DNA of 64,000 nucleotides from positions 124,001 through 188,000 of the forward strand of contig NZ_JAMBOB010000008.1 of the NCBI RefSeq assembly GCF_023715415.1, read 5' to 3'. Below are positions 18,752-26,528 of this stretch, piece by piece (the stretch's first letter is position 1; every line of letters starts with the position of its first letter). Origin of the DNA: Neobacillus niacini (GTDB lineage: Bacteria > Bacillota > Bacilli > Bacillales > Cytobacillaceae). A model generated the notes under the pieces. It did not search any database, had not been told where the DNA came from, and saw only the letters and a program-made list of their open reading frames with translations. The position numbers and the translations under genes are program-made.

Positions 18752-18785
18752 TGGCCTAACTTCTTTTTGAAGTTAGGCCATTTTT
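18752..18785 (+). terminator. Terminator directly before the first DUF2294 gene
   Basis: Perfect 12-bp stem TGGCCTAACTTC/GAAGTTAGGCCA (18752-18763, 18769-18780) followed by TTTTT. It lies 148 bases after the kinase stop and only nine bases before the AGGAGG of the next gene. Confidence 0.85.
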
Positions 18786-18807
18786 AATTTAGTTAGGAGG
18801 AATACAT

Positions 18808-19506
18808 ATTAAATCAAATCAAGAAAATCTGGTCTATCTTAGCAGTACTTTAAGTAAATTACTTAAACGCAGGTTCGGAAAAGGTCCAGAAACCTGTAAT
18901 GTTATTTTTAAAGGCGATAGGTATTACGTCTATATGAGGAATTTTATTACCCCGGCTGAGGAAGTATTAATTAAACAGAAAAAGGTAGAATTGGCGATGG
19001 ATTTTCGTTCTGCAATAATCGATGCAGTAACCGAGGAATACTTACCGGAAGTATCAAAGGTTTTGGGAATATCTTTTGATTCTTTCTTTCATGACTGGAA
19101 TTATGATAGAAATACCGGAATCCTTTTGTTGGATAATTCTCAATCGGACCATGAGGAGAATATAGACAACAGTTTCGAAAGTAATCTTTTCACCTTAATA
19201 GAGAGTGTTAGGTCAAGTTACTATAAAAAACCGGCCAGCTTAAAAGTTGTAAAGTTTACACAAAATATTTGTGCGATTGAATCTAAAGAAGTATTGTTAC
19301 CACTAGAGAGAATCGTTTATGAAAAGGGGAATGTGGAATTATTGCTCCATCAGGCGTGGGAAATCAAAAAAGGTTATTGGAGGAACAAAGAGCTATTTGA
19401 ATGCCTCTTTAATCGTATGATTGAGGATATGTTTATTATGTGGGATTATAAAAAGAATAGAAATTATCTTGTGTTTATCTTTAACAAGTTATATACAATG
19501 AAATAA
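18808..19506 (+). CDS. DUF2294 (YbcI/MpsC-like) protein with apparent AUU start
   Basis: A 232-residue protein. Calling from the first ATG (18934) would remove the conserved N-terminus: the frame upstream encodes SKLLKRRFGKGPETC, the DUF2294 signature, and aligns with the paralogue downstream (SKLLRKKFGRGPRNC). The only plausible initiation point is ATT 18808, seven bases after AGGAGG (18795-18800); no ATG, GTG or TTG lies between the upstream in-frame stop (18790) and the signature. The conserved FHDWNYD segment is near residue 93, and a diverged half with MWDYKK follows, suggesting two DUF2294-like halves. Function unknown; the MpsC name reflects a proposed sodium-linked role not testable here. 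Confidence 0.8.
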   Translation: MKSNQENLVYLSSTLSKLLKRRFGKGPETCNVIFKGDRYYVYMRNFITPAEEVLIKQKKVELAMDFRSAIIDAVTEEYLPEVSKVLGISFDSFFHDWNYDRNTGILLLDNSQSDHEENIDNSFESNLFTLIESVRSSYYKKPASLKVVKFTQNICAIESKEVLLPLERIVYEKGNVELLLHQAWEIKKGYWRNKELFECLFNRMIEDMFIMWDYKKNRNYLVFIFNKLYTMK

Positions 19507-19510
19507 TTGA

Positions 19511-19557
19511 AAAAAACATGTTGTAAGAAGGACTTCCTAAAATACAATGTGTTTTTT
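19511..19557 (+). terminator. Terminator between the two DUF2294 genes
   Basis: Fifteen-base arms AAAAAACATGTTGTA/TACAATGTGTTTTTT (19511-19525, 19543-19557) with two G-U pairs, a small GAAG/CTTC inner hairpin and a T-rich right arm. Confidence 0.75.
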
Positions 19558-19645
19558 ATTTCATTATTTTAATAAAGCTTGCTTTCGTACATACTAATTG
19601 GATATCAGCCACCTTCCAATTATGGAAACGAAGGAGTTAAGCATA

Positions 19646-20326
19646 TTGATTGATGTAAAAAAGGAAGAGTATATTAGCAGTTACATAAGCAAGTTGTTAA
19701 GAAAAAAATTCGGCAGAGGCCCTCGCAACTGTCAAACTACAATATCTCATAATTATCTTGTCACTTATATAGGTGGATTTTTATCACCGATGGAGGATAT
19801 TCTGTTACAGCAGGGACAGAGCAAATATGTCGACCATGCAAGAAACGTGATTATTAACCACCTGCTGGATGAAATAAAAGGAGTTATACAAATTACATTA
19901 GATGTTGAAGTGGAAGAATATTACCATGATTGGAATTTTCCAAATAACTCAGGTATTCTTATTTTTGTTTTAGATACAGAAGCAGGTCAGAGAATCAAAC
20001 CCGATATTGATATCCAAAGAGTAGAAATGGAAGTAGCCAGAATCAGCTTGCTGGTAGAAAAAGTACCAGATAAAGTGATTACCTGCCCAATTTCCTCATC
20101 CATCTTTCTTATTGAACGAAGAGGTATTCTTGTTCAAATAGAAAAAGCATTAATTGATAAGGGTTTTGAAAACGAACTTCGGTTCACTAAAGATGAATTG
20201 GAGAAAAGTTACTTTCACCGATATGGCAGGTTTGAAGACATTTTTCATAAATCCGTCAGGGATATTTTTATTGACTGGAACTTTAAGGATGATAAGTCGT
20301 TAATGGCTTTTATCTTAAATTCCTAG
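19646..20326 (+). CDS. DUF2294 (YbcI/MpsC-like) protein, second paralogue
   Basis: About 226 residues. TTG 19646 with AAGGAG nine bases upstream gives a beginning that lines up with the first paralogue; a TTG at 19598 is in frame but lacks a ribosome binding site. Residues 12-26 (SKLLRKKFGRGPRNC) and FYHDWNFPNNSGIL-like text near residue 93 (EYYHDWNFPNNSG) mark the first DUF2294 copy; a second copy ends with FIDWNFKDDKS. The two paralogues follow a PAS kinase gene and may form a signalling set; direct evidence is lacking. Confidence 0.82.
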   Translation: MIDVKKEEYISSYISKLLRKKFGRGPRNCQTTISHNYLVTYIGGFLSPMEDILLQQGQSKYVDHARNVIINHLLDEIKGVIQITLDVEVEEYYHDWNFPNNSGILIFVLDTEAGQRIKPDIDIQRVEMEVARISLLVEKVPDKVITCPISSSIFLIERRGILVQIEKALIDKGFENELRFTKDELEKSYFHRYGRFEDIFHKSVRDIFIDWNFKDDKSLMAFILNS

Positions 20327-20328
20327 GA

Positions 20329-20359
20329 AAGGGAGTCTTTCATTAAGAAAGACTCCCTT
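20329..20359. terminator. Stem-loop between converging genes
   Basis: Perfect 13-bp stem AAGGGAGTCTTTC/GAAAGACTCCCTT with ATTAA loop but no T-run on either side; probably an RNA 3' end or weak terminator. Confidence 0.55.
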
Positions 20360-20377
20360 AGATATAGTATTGTATGG

Positions 20378-20677
20378 TTACCGATTATTAAAGTAGACAG
20401 ACAGGGCATTTGAGATATCGTTGTCTTGATGATCGACGTGAATCATATAATGGTCACCGTCAACGAAAGAGGTAAAGTCACTGAATCCTTGGATTCGTAA
20501 GAAGTCGTCAATATCGGATAAATCTTCCCCTTGGGTTTTTAGTGTTTTACTCCCAACAAAAACTCCATTCACATAAACCTCGTATTGATCTTCATTTAAT
20601 TTCACATTACCATTTGCATCACTGTCTACACCAATAAAGGGTAACATATTATTACCGTTATTATTTCTATCAATCAT
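20378..20677 (-). CDS. Small acidic protein of unknown function
   Basis: A 99-residue acidic, soluble protein without signal peptide or membrane segment. It begins with an asparagine-rich stretch (RNNNGNN) and contains DQYEVYVNGVFVGSK, a short beta-hairpin-like pattern, then DIDDFLRIQGF and DGDHYMIHVDHQD. A good ribosome binding site (GGAGGC) precedes the start. I do not recognise a family. It stands alone between the DUF2294 gene and the OhrR-like operon. Confidence 0.65.
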   Translation of the reverse strand: MIDRNNNGNNMLPFIGVDSDANGNVKLNEDQYEVYVNGVFVGSKTLKTQGEDLSDIDDFLRIQGFSDFTSFVDGDHYMIHVDHQDNDISNALSVYFNNR

Positions 20678-20804
20678 CTAAAGAGCCTCCTTCTGCTGTA
20701 CTATAGTTACTATTTCCTTGAAATGGGTTGGGTATGAGTGTTTCGTGGAATTAATGAAAGCCGTCCAAGTTTAATGGACAGCTTTTTTGGGTGGGAAAGG
20801 TTAG

Positions 20805-21242
20805 TTATAATCTTCGTTCTTTCATTTTATTCTGTAAAGTATTCAACTGCTTCATCAACTGCTCATATTCCTCAAGCTCTATCTGACAGGATTGAATAAC
20901 CTCTGCCACCTTACTGGTAATAGTTAGCTTTTCTGCACGGGCTTTTTCTTCTAAATAGATAAATACTTTCCTTTCATCTGCTTTAGAGCGTTCTTTCCTA
21001 AGCCAGTCATTCGCTTCCATTCGTGCAACCATTGGAGTTAATGTGCCAGTGCCTAAATTTAATTTCTCTCCGAGTTCCTTTACACTCACTCCGTCCTTTT
21101 CCCATAAAGCCACTAAGACTAAATATTGCGGGTAGGTTAAACCAAAGGGCTGAAGAACACTTGAATATAACTTATTAAATTCTCCAGCAGTTTCATAAAC
21201 TGCAAAGCATAGTTGTTTCTTTAGTGTCACAAAGTCTTCCAT
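20805..21242 (-). CDS. ohrR: MarR-family peroxide regulator, OhrR-like
   Basis: About 145 residues with a MarR winged helix (VSVKELGEKLNLGTGTLTPMVARMEANDWL) closely resembling OhrR. The redox-sensing cysteine of one-Cys OhrR is present as C12 in LKKQLCFAVYE. I start at ATG 21242 (AGGTGG upstream) rather than the GTG three codons earlier. It lies 13 bases downstream of a glutathione peroxidase gene in the same direction, and an inverted repeat overlaps the shared promoter. It probably represses the operon until organic peroxide oxidises C12; the partner here is a peroxidase, not OhrA. Confidence 0.85.
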   Translation of the reverse strand: MEDFVTLKKQLCFAVYETAGEFNKLYSSVLQPFGLTYPQYLVLVALWEKDGVSVKELGEKLNLGTGTLTPMVARMEANDWLRKERSKADERKVFIYLEEKARAEKLTITSKVAEVIQSCQIELEEYEQLMKQLNTLQNKMKERRL

Positions 21243-21255
21243 ACAAACCACCTAA

Positions 21256-21735
21256 TTAAGAAAGTAGCTTTTCTAAATCGTTTTCCATTTTCAGTGGTTC
21301 AGTTGTTGGTGCATAGCGTTCTACAACCTGTCCGTTCTGGTCGACAAGAAATTTAGTGAAGTTCCATTTAATATTTTTGGATAGAATCCCTTTTTTCTGT
21401 TCCTTTAAAAAAGAAAATAAAGGATCTGTGTTCTCCCCGTTTACATCAATCTTTGCGAAAATTGGAAAGGTAACACCGTAATTTAATTGGCAAAACTGAG
21501 TGGTTTCATCAATATTATCAAATTCTTGGTTATTGAATTGATCACACGGGAATCCTAAAATTTCTAAACCTTGGTCCTTGTATTTTTCATATAACTCTTG
21601 AAGACCTTTAAATTGGGGTGTCAATCCACATTTGCTGGCGGTATTAACAATTAGTAAGGGTCTACCTTCGTACTCCTTTAGTGATTTTTCCTGGCCATTC
21701 GTCATTTTTACAGTAAAGTCGTATACCGTTGTCAT
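21256..21735 (-). CDS. Glutathione peroxidase family protein (BsaA-like, Cys type)
   Basis: About 159 residues of the thioredoxin-fold glutathione peroxidase family; in bacilli such enzymes normally use thioredoxin. Catalytic residues are visible: C36 in NTASKCGLTPQ, the glutamine-containing FPCDQFNNQE, and the WNF segment (IKWNFTKFLVD). AGGAGG stands eight bases before ATG 21735 but only two before the ATG at 21741, so the shorter start is preferred. It is the first gene of an operon with the OhrR-like regulator. Confidence 0.92.
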   Translation of the reverse strand: MTTVYDFTVKMTNGQEKSLKEYEGRPLLIVNTASKCGLTPQFKGLQELYEKYKDQGLEILGFPCDQFNNQEFDNIDETTQFCQLNYGVTFPIFAKIDVNGENTDPLFSFLKEQKKGILSKNIKWNFTKFLVDQNGQVVERYAPTTEPLKMENDLEKLLS

Positions 21736-21776
21736 TGTCATTTCCTCCTAAAAAAGTGGATGGTAGAAGTGATTTT

Positions 21777-21829
21777 TTCAATTTAATCGTGTACGATTTA
21801 ATCTTACGCGATTAAATTGAATTTGGCAA
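21777..21829 (-). promoter_or_regulatory. Promoter with OhrR-type operator for the gpx-ohrR operon
   Basis: Minus-strand TTGCCA (21829-21824), 17-bp spacer, TAAGAT (21806-21801). The region carries perfect 13-bp arms TTCAATTTAATCG (21777-21789) and CGATTAAATTGAA (21809-21821) plus a central ATTTAATC copy, resembling the repeated AATTAAATT operators of OhrR. The operator covers the -10 and spacer. Confidence 0.75.
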
Positions 21830-21838
21830 GAGAACAAA

Positions 21839-21872
21839 AAAGCAGTATCCCGTTTTGCTGGGATACTGCTTT
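21839..21872 (-). terminator. Terminator of the POT transporter gene
   Basis: AAAGCAGTATCCC/GGGATACTGCTTT arms (21839-21851, 21860-21872); on the minus strand a T-run follows. Confidence 0.88.
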
Positions 21873-21880
21873 CATAAAAA

Positions 21881-23371
21881 TTAACGAATACCTTTCATTA
21901 GGCCCTGAATTTTCGGAGCTAATACAAATAGAATAATACTTAATACGATAGCTGCACCACCGATAAAGCCAAAGTACGCCATTTCATTCTCTGGTGAGTA
22001 AAATTTAACGACTTGTGCATTAAGGGCTTGGGCTGCAGCACTTGCTAAAAACCATAAACTCATAGTTTGTGCTGAGAATGCGGCAGGCGCTAATTTTGTA
22101 GTTGCAGATAACCCTACAGGTGACATACACAATTCACCAAATACAACAATTAAATAACTTAGAACAAGCCACATTGGGCTAACTAAGGAATCCGTGCCTC
22201 CAAGGTATGCTGGAATAAGAATGACAAGGAATGACAAACCAGCAAACAATAAGGATAATGAAAACTTTTGTGGTATTGTTGGCTGACGTTTTCCTAATTT
22301 AACCCATAATCCAGCGAAGATTGGTGCAAAGATGATAATAAATAAAGGATTTAAAGATTGGAACCATGCTGGAGAAATGTTGATTCCCATCCAATCTAAT
22401 TGAGTACGTTTGTCTGCATAACTTGCAAGGATTGTTGAGCCTTGTTCTTGAATCGACCAGAACATAACAGCTGCAATAAATAATGGAATATAAGCAATTA
22501 TACGTGAACGTTCTACAGTTGTAGTTTTAGGGCTGCGGTACATAACGATAAAGTAAATAGTAGGAATTAAGATACCTAGGAATGTAACAATATTAATAAA
22601 GCTTGAGAATGTTAATACTCCCATTGGAATTAAAACAGCAGATAAAACAGCTAGAACCACTACACCTAATCCGATGATAGTAAAGGTCTTTTTCTTTTCT
22701 GTTTCTGAAAGTGGGTTTGGAACAGTAGTGCCTGCAAGACCAAGATTTTTCTTTTTTGTTAGTACAAACATGACAAGTCCAAGGAACATACCAACAGCAG
22801 CAATACCAAAACCTAAGTGGAAGCTATAATCCATTACACTTCCGACGATTAGTGGTGATAAGAATGCCCCAGCGTTGATACCCATATAGAAGATAGTGAA
22901 TCCAGCATCACGACGGTCGTCCGTTTCGCTGTACATTTCACCTACTACAGTAGAAACATTTGGCTTCAGCATCCCTGTTCCAAGTACGATTAACACCATG
23001 GATACAAAGAACATGGCAACACTGCCAGGTACCGCAAGAACAATATGGCCGAGCATAATCAGTACTCCACCGTAGAATACAGCTCTAGATGTACCGAAAA
23101 TCCGGTCAGCTAACCAGCCGCCAATAATACCTGACATATAAACGAGTGATCCGTAAATGGACATAATGGAAAGAGCTAAGTTTTCATCTAGCCCTAATCC
23201 GCCTTTTGATACCTCGTAGTACATATAGTAGACTAGGATGGCTCTCATTCCGTAGTAAGAGAAACGCTCCCAGAATTCTGTGAAGAATAGAGTGAATAAT
23301 CCTTTTGGATGTCCGAAGAAACCTTTCTGAGGGACACTATCCACAATTTTCTGCCTATTATAATTCGACAT
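21881..23371 (-). CDS. POT/PTR-family proton-dependent oligopeptide transporter (DtpT-like)
   Basis: About 496 residues with 12-14 hydrophobic helices of the peptide:H+ symporter family. Family signatures are FWERFSYYGMRAILVYYMY (helix 1) and FTIFYMGINAGAFLSPLIVG (PTR2 signature). I start at ATG 23371, preceded by AAAGGGAGGTAGAATT; the 18 upstream in-frame codons have no ribosome binding site and overlap the promoter. It imports di- and tripeptides. A promoter (TTGACA, 18 bp, TATTAT) lies immediately upstream. Confidence 0.92.
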   Translation of the reverse strand: MSNYNRQKIVDSVPQKGFFGHPKGLFTLFFTEFWERFSYYGMRAILVYYMYYEVSKGGLGLDENLALSIMSIYGSLVYMSGIIGGWLADRIFGTSRAVFYGGVLIMLGHIVLAVPGSVAMFFVSMVLIVLGTGMLKPNVSTVVGEMYSETDDRRDAGFTIFYMGINAGAFLSPLIVGSVMDYSFHLGFGIAAVGMFLGLVMFVLTKKKNLGLAGTTVPNPLSETEKKKTFTIIGLGVVVLAVLSAVLIPMGVLTFSSFINIVTFLGILIPTIYFIVMYRSPKTTTVERSRIIAYIPLFIAAVMFWSIQEQGSTILASYADKRTQLDWMGINISPAWFQSLNPLFIIIFAPIFAGLWVKLGKRQPTIPQKFSLSLLFAGLSFLVILIPAYLGGTDSLVSPMWLVLSYLIVVFGELCMSPVGLSATTKLAPAAFSAQTMSLWFLASAAAQALNAQVVKFYSPENEMAYFGFIGGAAIVLSIILFVLAPKIQGLMKGIR

Positions 23372-23395
23372 AATTCTACCTCCCTTTATTATATT

Positions 23396-23425
23396 ATAAT
23401 ACTTTCGATTGTTTTCAATTGTCAA
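23396..23425 (-). promoter_or_regulatory. Promoter of the POT transporter gene
   Basis: Minus-strand TTGACA (23425-23420), 18-bp spacer, TATTAT (23401-23396), just upstream of the ribosome binding site at about 23385-23378. Confidence 0.7.
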
Positions 23426-23551
23426 AAACTATTTTTGGCAATTCTACCTATAAGGGTTAACAATATTGATATAACAGGAATCTTAGTAGTGTAAAAGAGA
23501 AAAGAAAGTTTTTTTAAAATAGTATTTCTATTTTGATAAAATATACTATTG

Positions 23552-23565
23552 TGAAAACGATTGCA
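23552..23565 (+). promoter_or_regulatory. Candidate cre (CcpA) site
   Basis: TGAAAACGATTGCA matches the cre pattern TGWNANCGNTNWCA at all but one position. It lies about 65 bases upstream of the predicted start of the PTS transcript, a position compatible with activation rather than roadblock, and could also affect the divergent peptide transporter gene. Confidence 0.6.
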
Positions 23566-23595
23566 AAGGAAATTGTGAGATGTTATCGCTTTCAA

Positions 23596-23623
23596 TTGAG
23601 TTTTATTGTTTTAATGATATAAT
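23596..23623 (+). promoter_or_regulatory. Promoter of the PTS gene leader
   Basis: TTGAGT (23596-23601), 16-bp spacer, TATAAT (23618-23623) with an extended -10 TGA just before it. Transcription would begin near 23630, some 18 bases before the antiterminator sequence. Confidence 0.65.
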
Positions 23624-23647
23624 TGTGTTATTAAAATAAATAGTGAT

Positions 23648-23733
23648 CACATGTTACTGATATTTTTCAGGCATGGTGGTAAATAAAAAGGCGGCGTTTC
23701 TGCCCTTTTATTGTACCCCCATGCCTTTTTTAT
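23648..23733 (+). promoter_or_regulatory. Ribonucleic antiterminator (RAT) overlapping a terminator, PTS leader
   Basis: The segment starting CACATGTTACTGA and ending CAGGCATGGTG (23648-23678) has the GTTACTG...CAGGCA pattern of RAT elements bound by BglG/SacY/GlcT-type proteins. Its 3' part is the left arm of a terminator: AGGCATGGTGGTA (23669-23681) pairs with TACCCCCATGCCT (23714-23726) with one mismatch, an inner AATAAAA/TTTTATT stem, and a T-run. The two structures exclude each other. The 319 bases from 23734 to the start codon contain no gene; I see no further clear element in them. Confidence 0.8.
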
Positions 23734-24052
23734 TTTTTAAAAAAACTCTAATAGTAGAATTGGTGCCATTCAGGTGAAAACTGTAATAATCTCAGGCTGC
23801 TAAAGGATATCTTATTAGTAAAGGGGGTGGTAGACTTCAAATATTGTAAATGATAGGGGTGTAGAGTGTTGGCCAGTCATGTGAACTCAATTTACTGACA
23901 AGGATAGATAATTAGTAATTTCAAGTTACAAAGCCCTTATATTTATTTTTTTGCAGCTGCTCTAGGCTGGAAATGAAGTTATTGAATCCTTGTAATAGTG
24001 AGATTTGAGGCAACTCTTTAATTGTTTGTAAAAAAATAGGGGGAATAAAAAA

Positions 24053-25498
24053 ATGATGAAATATCTTCAAAGACTAGGACGTTCCTTAATGCTGCCAGTA
24101 GCTGTTTTACCTGCAGCTGCGATATTGATGGGAATCGGGTACTGGATTGACCCAATCGGCTGGGGTGCTGAAAGTCCTGTTGCTGCTTTCTTAATTAAAG
24201 CTGGTGGTTCGATTATTGACAATATTCCAATCTTATTTGCCGTAGGGGTTGCGTTAGGTTTGTCTAAAGACAAAGATGGTTCTTCGGCGTTGAGTGGGTT
24301 GGTTGCCTTTCTAGTCATTACAACGTTGCTTTCAACTGATGTTGTGGCCATGCTGCAAGGAGTAGATGCCACAGCAGTTGATCCAGCTTTTGAAAAAATC
24401 AAAAATGCTTTTGTTGGGATACTTTCAGGGGTGATTGCCTCTATTATGTACAATCGCTTCAGCCATGTGAAATTGCCAGATGCCTTAGCATTCTTTAGTG
24501 GAAAACGACTAGTTCCAATTATGACAGCGGTTTCTATGTTAGCTGTTTCTTTAATACTGTTCTTTGTATGGCCGGTTATTTATACCGCACTAATCTCATT
24601 TGGTAAAGGTATCAGTGAATTAGGTGCTGCGGGTGCAGGGCTTTATGGATTTTTTAACCGACTTTTAATTCCAACAGGATTACACCATGCATTAAACCAA
24701 GTATTCTGGTTTGATGTCGCTGGGATCAACGATATCGGTAATTTCTGGGCTAGTAAGGGAGAAAAGGGTATAACAGGAATGTATCAAGCCGGATTCTTCC
24801 CAGTCATGATGTTTGGTCTGCCGGCCGCTGCGCTTGCTATGTATCATACAGCAAAATCTACTAAGAAAAAACAAGTGGCCTCCTTGATGTTAGCAGCTGG
24901 TTTCGCTGCATTCTTTACAGGGGTAACAGAACCACTAGAATTTGCCTTTATGTTTGTGGCACCTGCATTATATTTTGTTCATGCTCTATTGACAGGACTT
25001 TCATTAGCGATTGCTGCTGCGTTCCATTGGACAGCAGGATTTGGCTTCAGTGCTGGATTAGTTGACTTTGTTTTAAGTTTAAAGATTCCTATTGCAAATC
25101 AACCATTTATGTTACTTGTTCAAGGTCTAGTATTTGCGTTTATCTATTATTTCTTATTCCGTTTTATCATTACAAAATTCAACTTAATGACTCCTGGTCG
25201 TGAGGAAGATATTGATGAAGAAACGGAGGAGGGTGTTGCAGCAGGAAATAAATTTGCTGTAATGGCTGCTAAGATTTATGAAGGCTTAGGCGGAGATGCA
25301 AATGTAACATCTGTGGACAATTGTGTAACACGTCTACGCTTAGAAGTGAAAGATATGAGTGCTGTTGATCAGAAGAAAATAAAATCTACTGGCGTACCGG
25401 GGATTAATGTTGTCGGTAAAAACAGCATACAAGTCATTGTTGGTACCAATGTACAATTCGTAGCTGATGAAATCATGAAAATCCGTACGGGAAAATAA
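24053..25498 (+). CDS. nagP: PTS transporter subunit IICB, N-acetylglucosamine type (NagP-like)
   Basis: A 481-residue EIIC-EIIB fusion. The EIIC part begins LQRLGRSLMLPVAVLPAAAILMGIGYWIDP and contains GLHHALNQVFWFDVAG and GFFPVMMFGLPAAALAMYH, features of the glucose/GlcNAc PTS branch, closest by eye to B. subtilis NagP. The EIIB phosphorylation site is C424 in VDNCVTRLRLEV. No EIIA domain is attached, so it must borrow a shared EIIA. Two adjacent ATGs follow AGGGGGAATAAA. The RAT/terminator leader and neighbouring antiterminator gene suggest induction by transcription antitermination. Glucose or related sugar specificity remains possible. Confidence 0.85.
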   Translation: MMKYLQRLGRSLMLPVAVLPAAAILMGIGYWIDPIGWGAESPVAAFLIKAGGSIIDNIPILFAVGVALGLSKDKDGSSALSGLVAFLVITTLLSTDVVAMLQGVDATAVDPAFEKIKNAFVGILSGVIASIMYNRFSHVKLPDALAFFSGKRLVPIMTAVSMLAVSLILFFVWPVIYTALISFGKGISELGAAGAGLYGFFNRLLIPTGLHHALNQVFWFDVAGINDIGNFWASKGEKGITGMYQAGFFPVMMFGLPAAALAMYHTAKSTKKKQVASLMLAAGFAAFFTGVTEPLEFAFMFVAPALYFVHALLTGLSLAIAAAFHWTAGFGFSAGLVDFVLSLKIPIANQPFMLLVQGLVFAFIYYFLFRFIITKFNLMTPGREEDIDEETEEGVAAGNKFAVMAAKIYEGLGGDANVTSVDNCVTRLRLEVKDMSAVDQKKIKSTGVPGINVVGKNSIQVIVGTNVQFVADEIMKIRTGK

Positions 25499-25511
25499 AA
25501 AGGTAGTTAGT

Positions 25512-25550
25512 AAAAGACCGCCTGGACAAATATGTCCAAGCGGTTTTTTA
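25512..25550 (+). terminator. Terminator of the PTS gene
   Basis: ACCGCCTGGAC/GTCCAAGCGGT arms (25517-25544) with one mismatched pair and TTTTTT; it lies between converging genes. Confidence 0.85.
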
Positions 25551-25553
25551 TGT

Positions 25554-26375
25554 TTATCGATTTCTAATTCTCTCAATATGTATAGTTATGTAACCCAGTT
25601 CTTGTTCCGGAAGTTTGATACTATGGTTTTTCGCAAGAAACTTAGCGACCTTCTGTGAAATTTTGTAGGAATCAGCAAATTTTTTCTTAAGCATCGCCAG
25701 CATTTCACCATCCATGATTGGCTGTGATTCATCTTGGAGTCTGGATAGAGTAAATCTAAGATGGGTCATTAACCGCTGGTAGGAAAGATTATCTTCCTCT
25801 ATAGAGAGATGAAGTGAATCTTTAATGATTTGAATCATTTCACCAATGATGGCGGTCTGCCTTAAAGTTTGTTTCATATCGCCGCTTTGGGGCTTTGAAG
25901 TATGTATATGCAAAGCAATATAAGCAGCTTCATCTACAGGCATTTTAACATGAGTCTTTTTTTCAATATATCTGATGGCCCACATACCGATATCAAATTC
26001 TTTTTTGTAAAGGATTTTTATTTCATCAAACAGCTTATTTTTAAGATGGATTCCTTGTGTAGCTCTTTCGATGGCAAAAGACATGTGGTCGGTAAGACCA
26101 ATATGGACATGCTCGTTTAATTTTAATCCAAGACATTCTTCTGCATAAGAGATGATTTCTTCCGAGATGGAGAAGTGCTCTACGGGTATTTGCTGCAAGA
26201 GCTGTTGGAATTTTTCATTTTCCTTCATAACAAATAGCTTTTCGATTTTGCTTGGATTAATAACGTCATTTTTCCGTTTTTGAAAGGCAATGCCAGCACC
26301 AATCGCTATTTTTTCTTGGTTGTTGTCTGAAACGACAACGGCATTATTATTGAGGATTTTTTTGATTTTCACCAA
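25554..26375 (-). CDS. BglG-family transcription antiterminator, SacY/LicT-like
   Basis: A 273-residue protein: CAT RNA-binding domain at residues 1-55 (KIKKILNNNAVVV...GAGIAFQKRKND), PRD1 about 65-170 and PRD2 about 171-273. Likely phosphorylated histidines are visible in each PRD (HVHIGLTDHMSFAI and ALHIHTS in PRD1; RLMTHLRFTLSR and YITIHIERI in PRD2). By eye the sequence is closer to SacY than to GlcT. It converges with the PTS gene, whose leader holds a RAT/terminator, so it is the obvious candidate regulator; phosphorylation by that PTS would shut it off when sugar is absent. Confidence 0.88.
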   Translation of the reverse strand: MVKIKKILNNNAVVVSDNNQEKIAIGAGIAFQKRKNDVINPSKIEKLFVMKENEKFQQLLQQIPVEHFSISEEIISYAEECLGLKLNEHVHIGLTDHMSFAIERATQGIHLKNKLFDEIKILYKKEFDIGMWAIRYIEKKTHVKMPVDEAAYIALHIHTSKPQSGDMKQTLRQTAIIGEMIQIIKDSLHLSIEEDNLSYQRLMTHLRFTLSRLQDESQPIMDGEMLAMLKKKFADSYKISQKVAKFLAKNHSIKLPEQELGYITIHIERIRNR

Positions 26376-26528
26376 ATGCCAACTCCTTGTAAAAGCCCTT
26401 ACTTTTATCTTACATTTTAAAACAAAATGGGTCTACCTTTAATAAAACAAAGCTATACAAAACGGCATAAAGCAGGTAAACTTAAAGATAAATCACCAAT
26501 AATTCCAATGAGAAAGGTGGGTTTTGTT

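Noticed and set aside
18934..19506. Start of the first DUF2294 gene at ATG 18934
   Set aside because: This would remove the conserved SKLLKRRFGKGP region and there is no ribosome binding site before it.
21256..21735. Glutathione peroxidase as a second selenoprotein
   Set aside because: The catalytic residue is encoded by a normal cysteine codon (NTASKCG) and the frame has no internal TGA.
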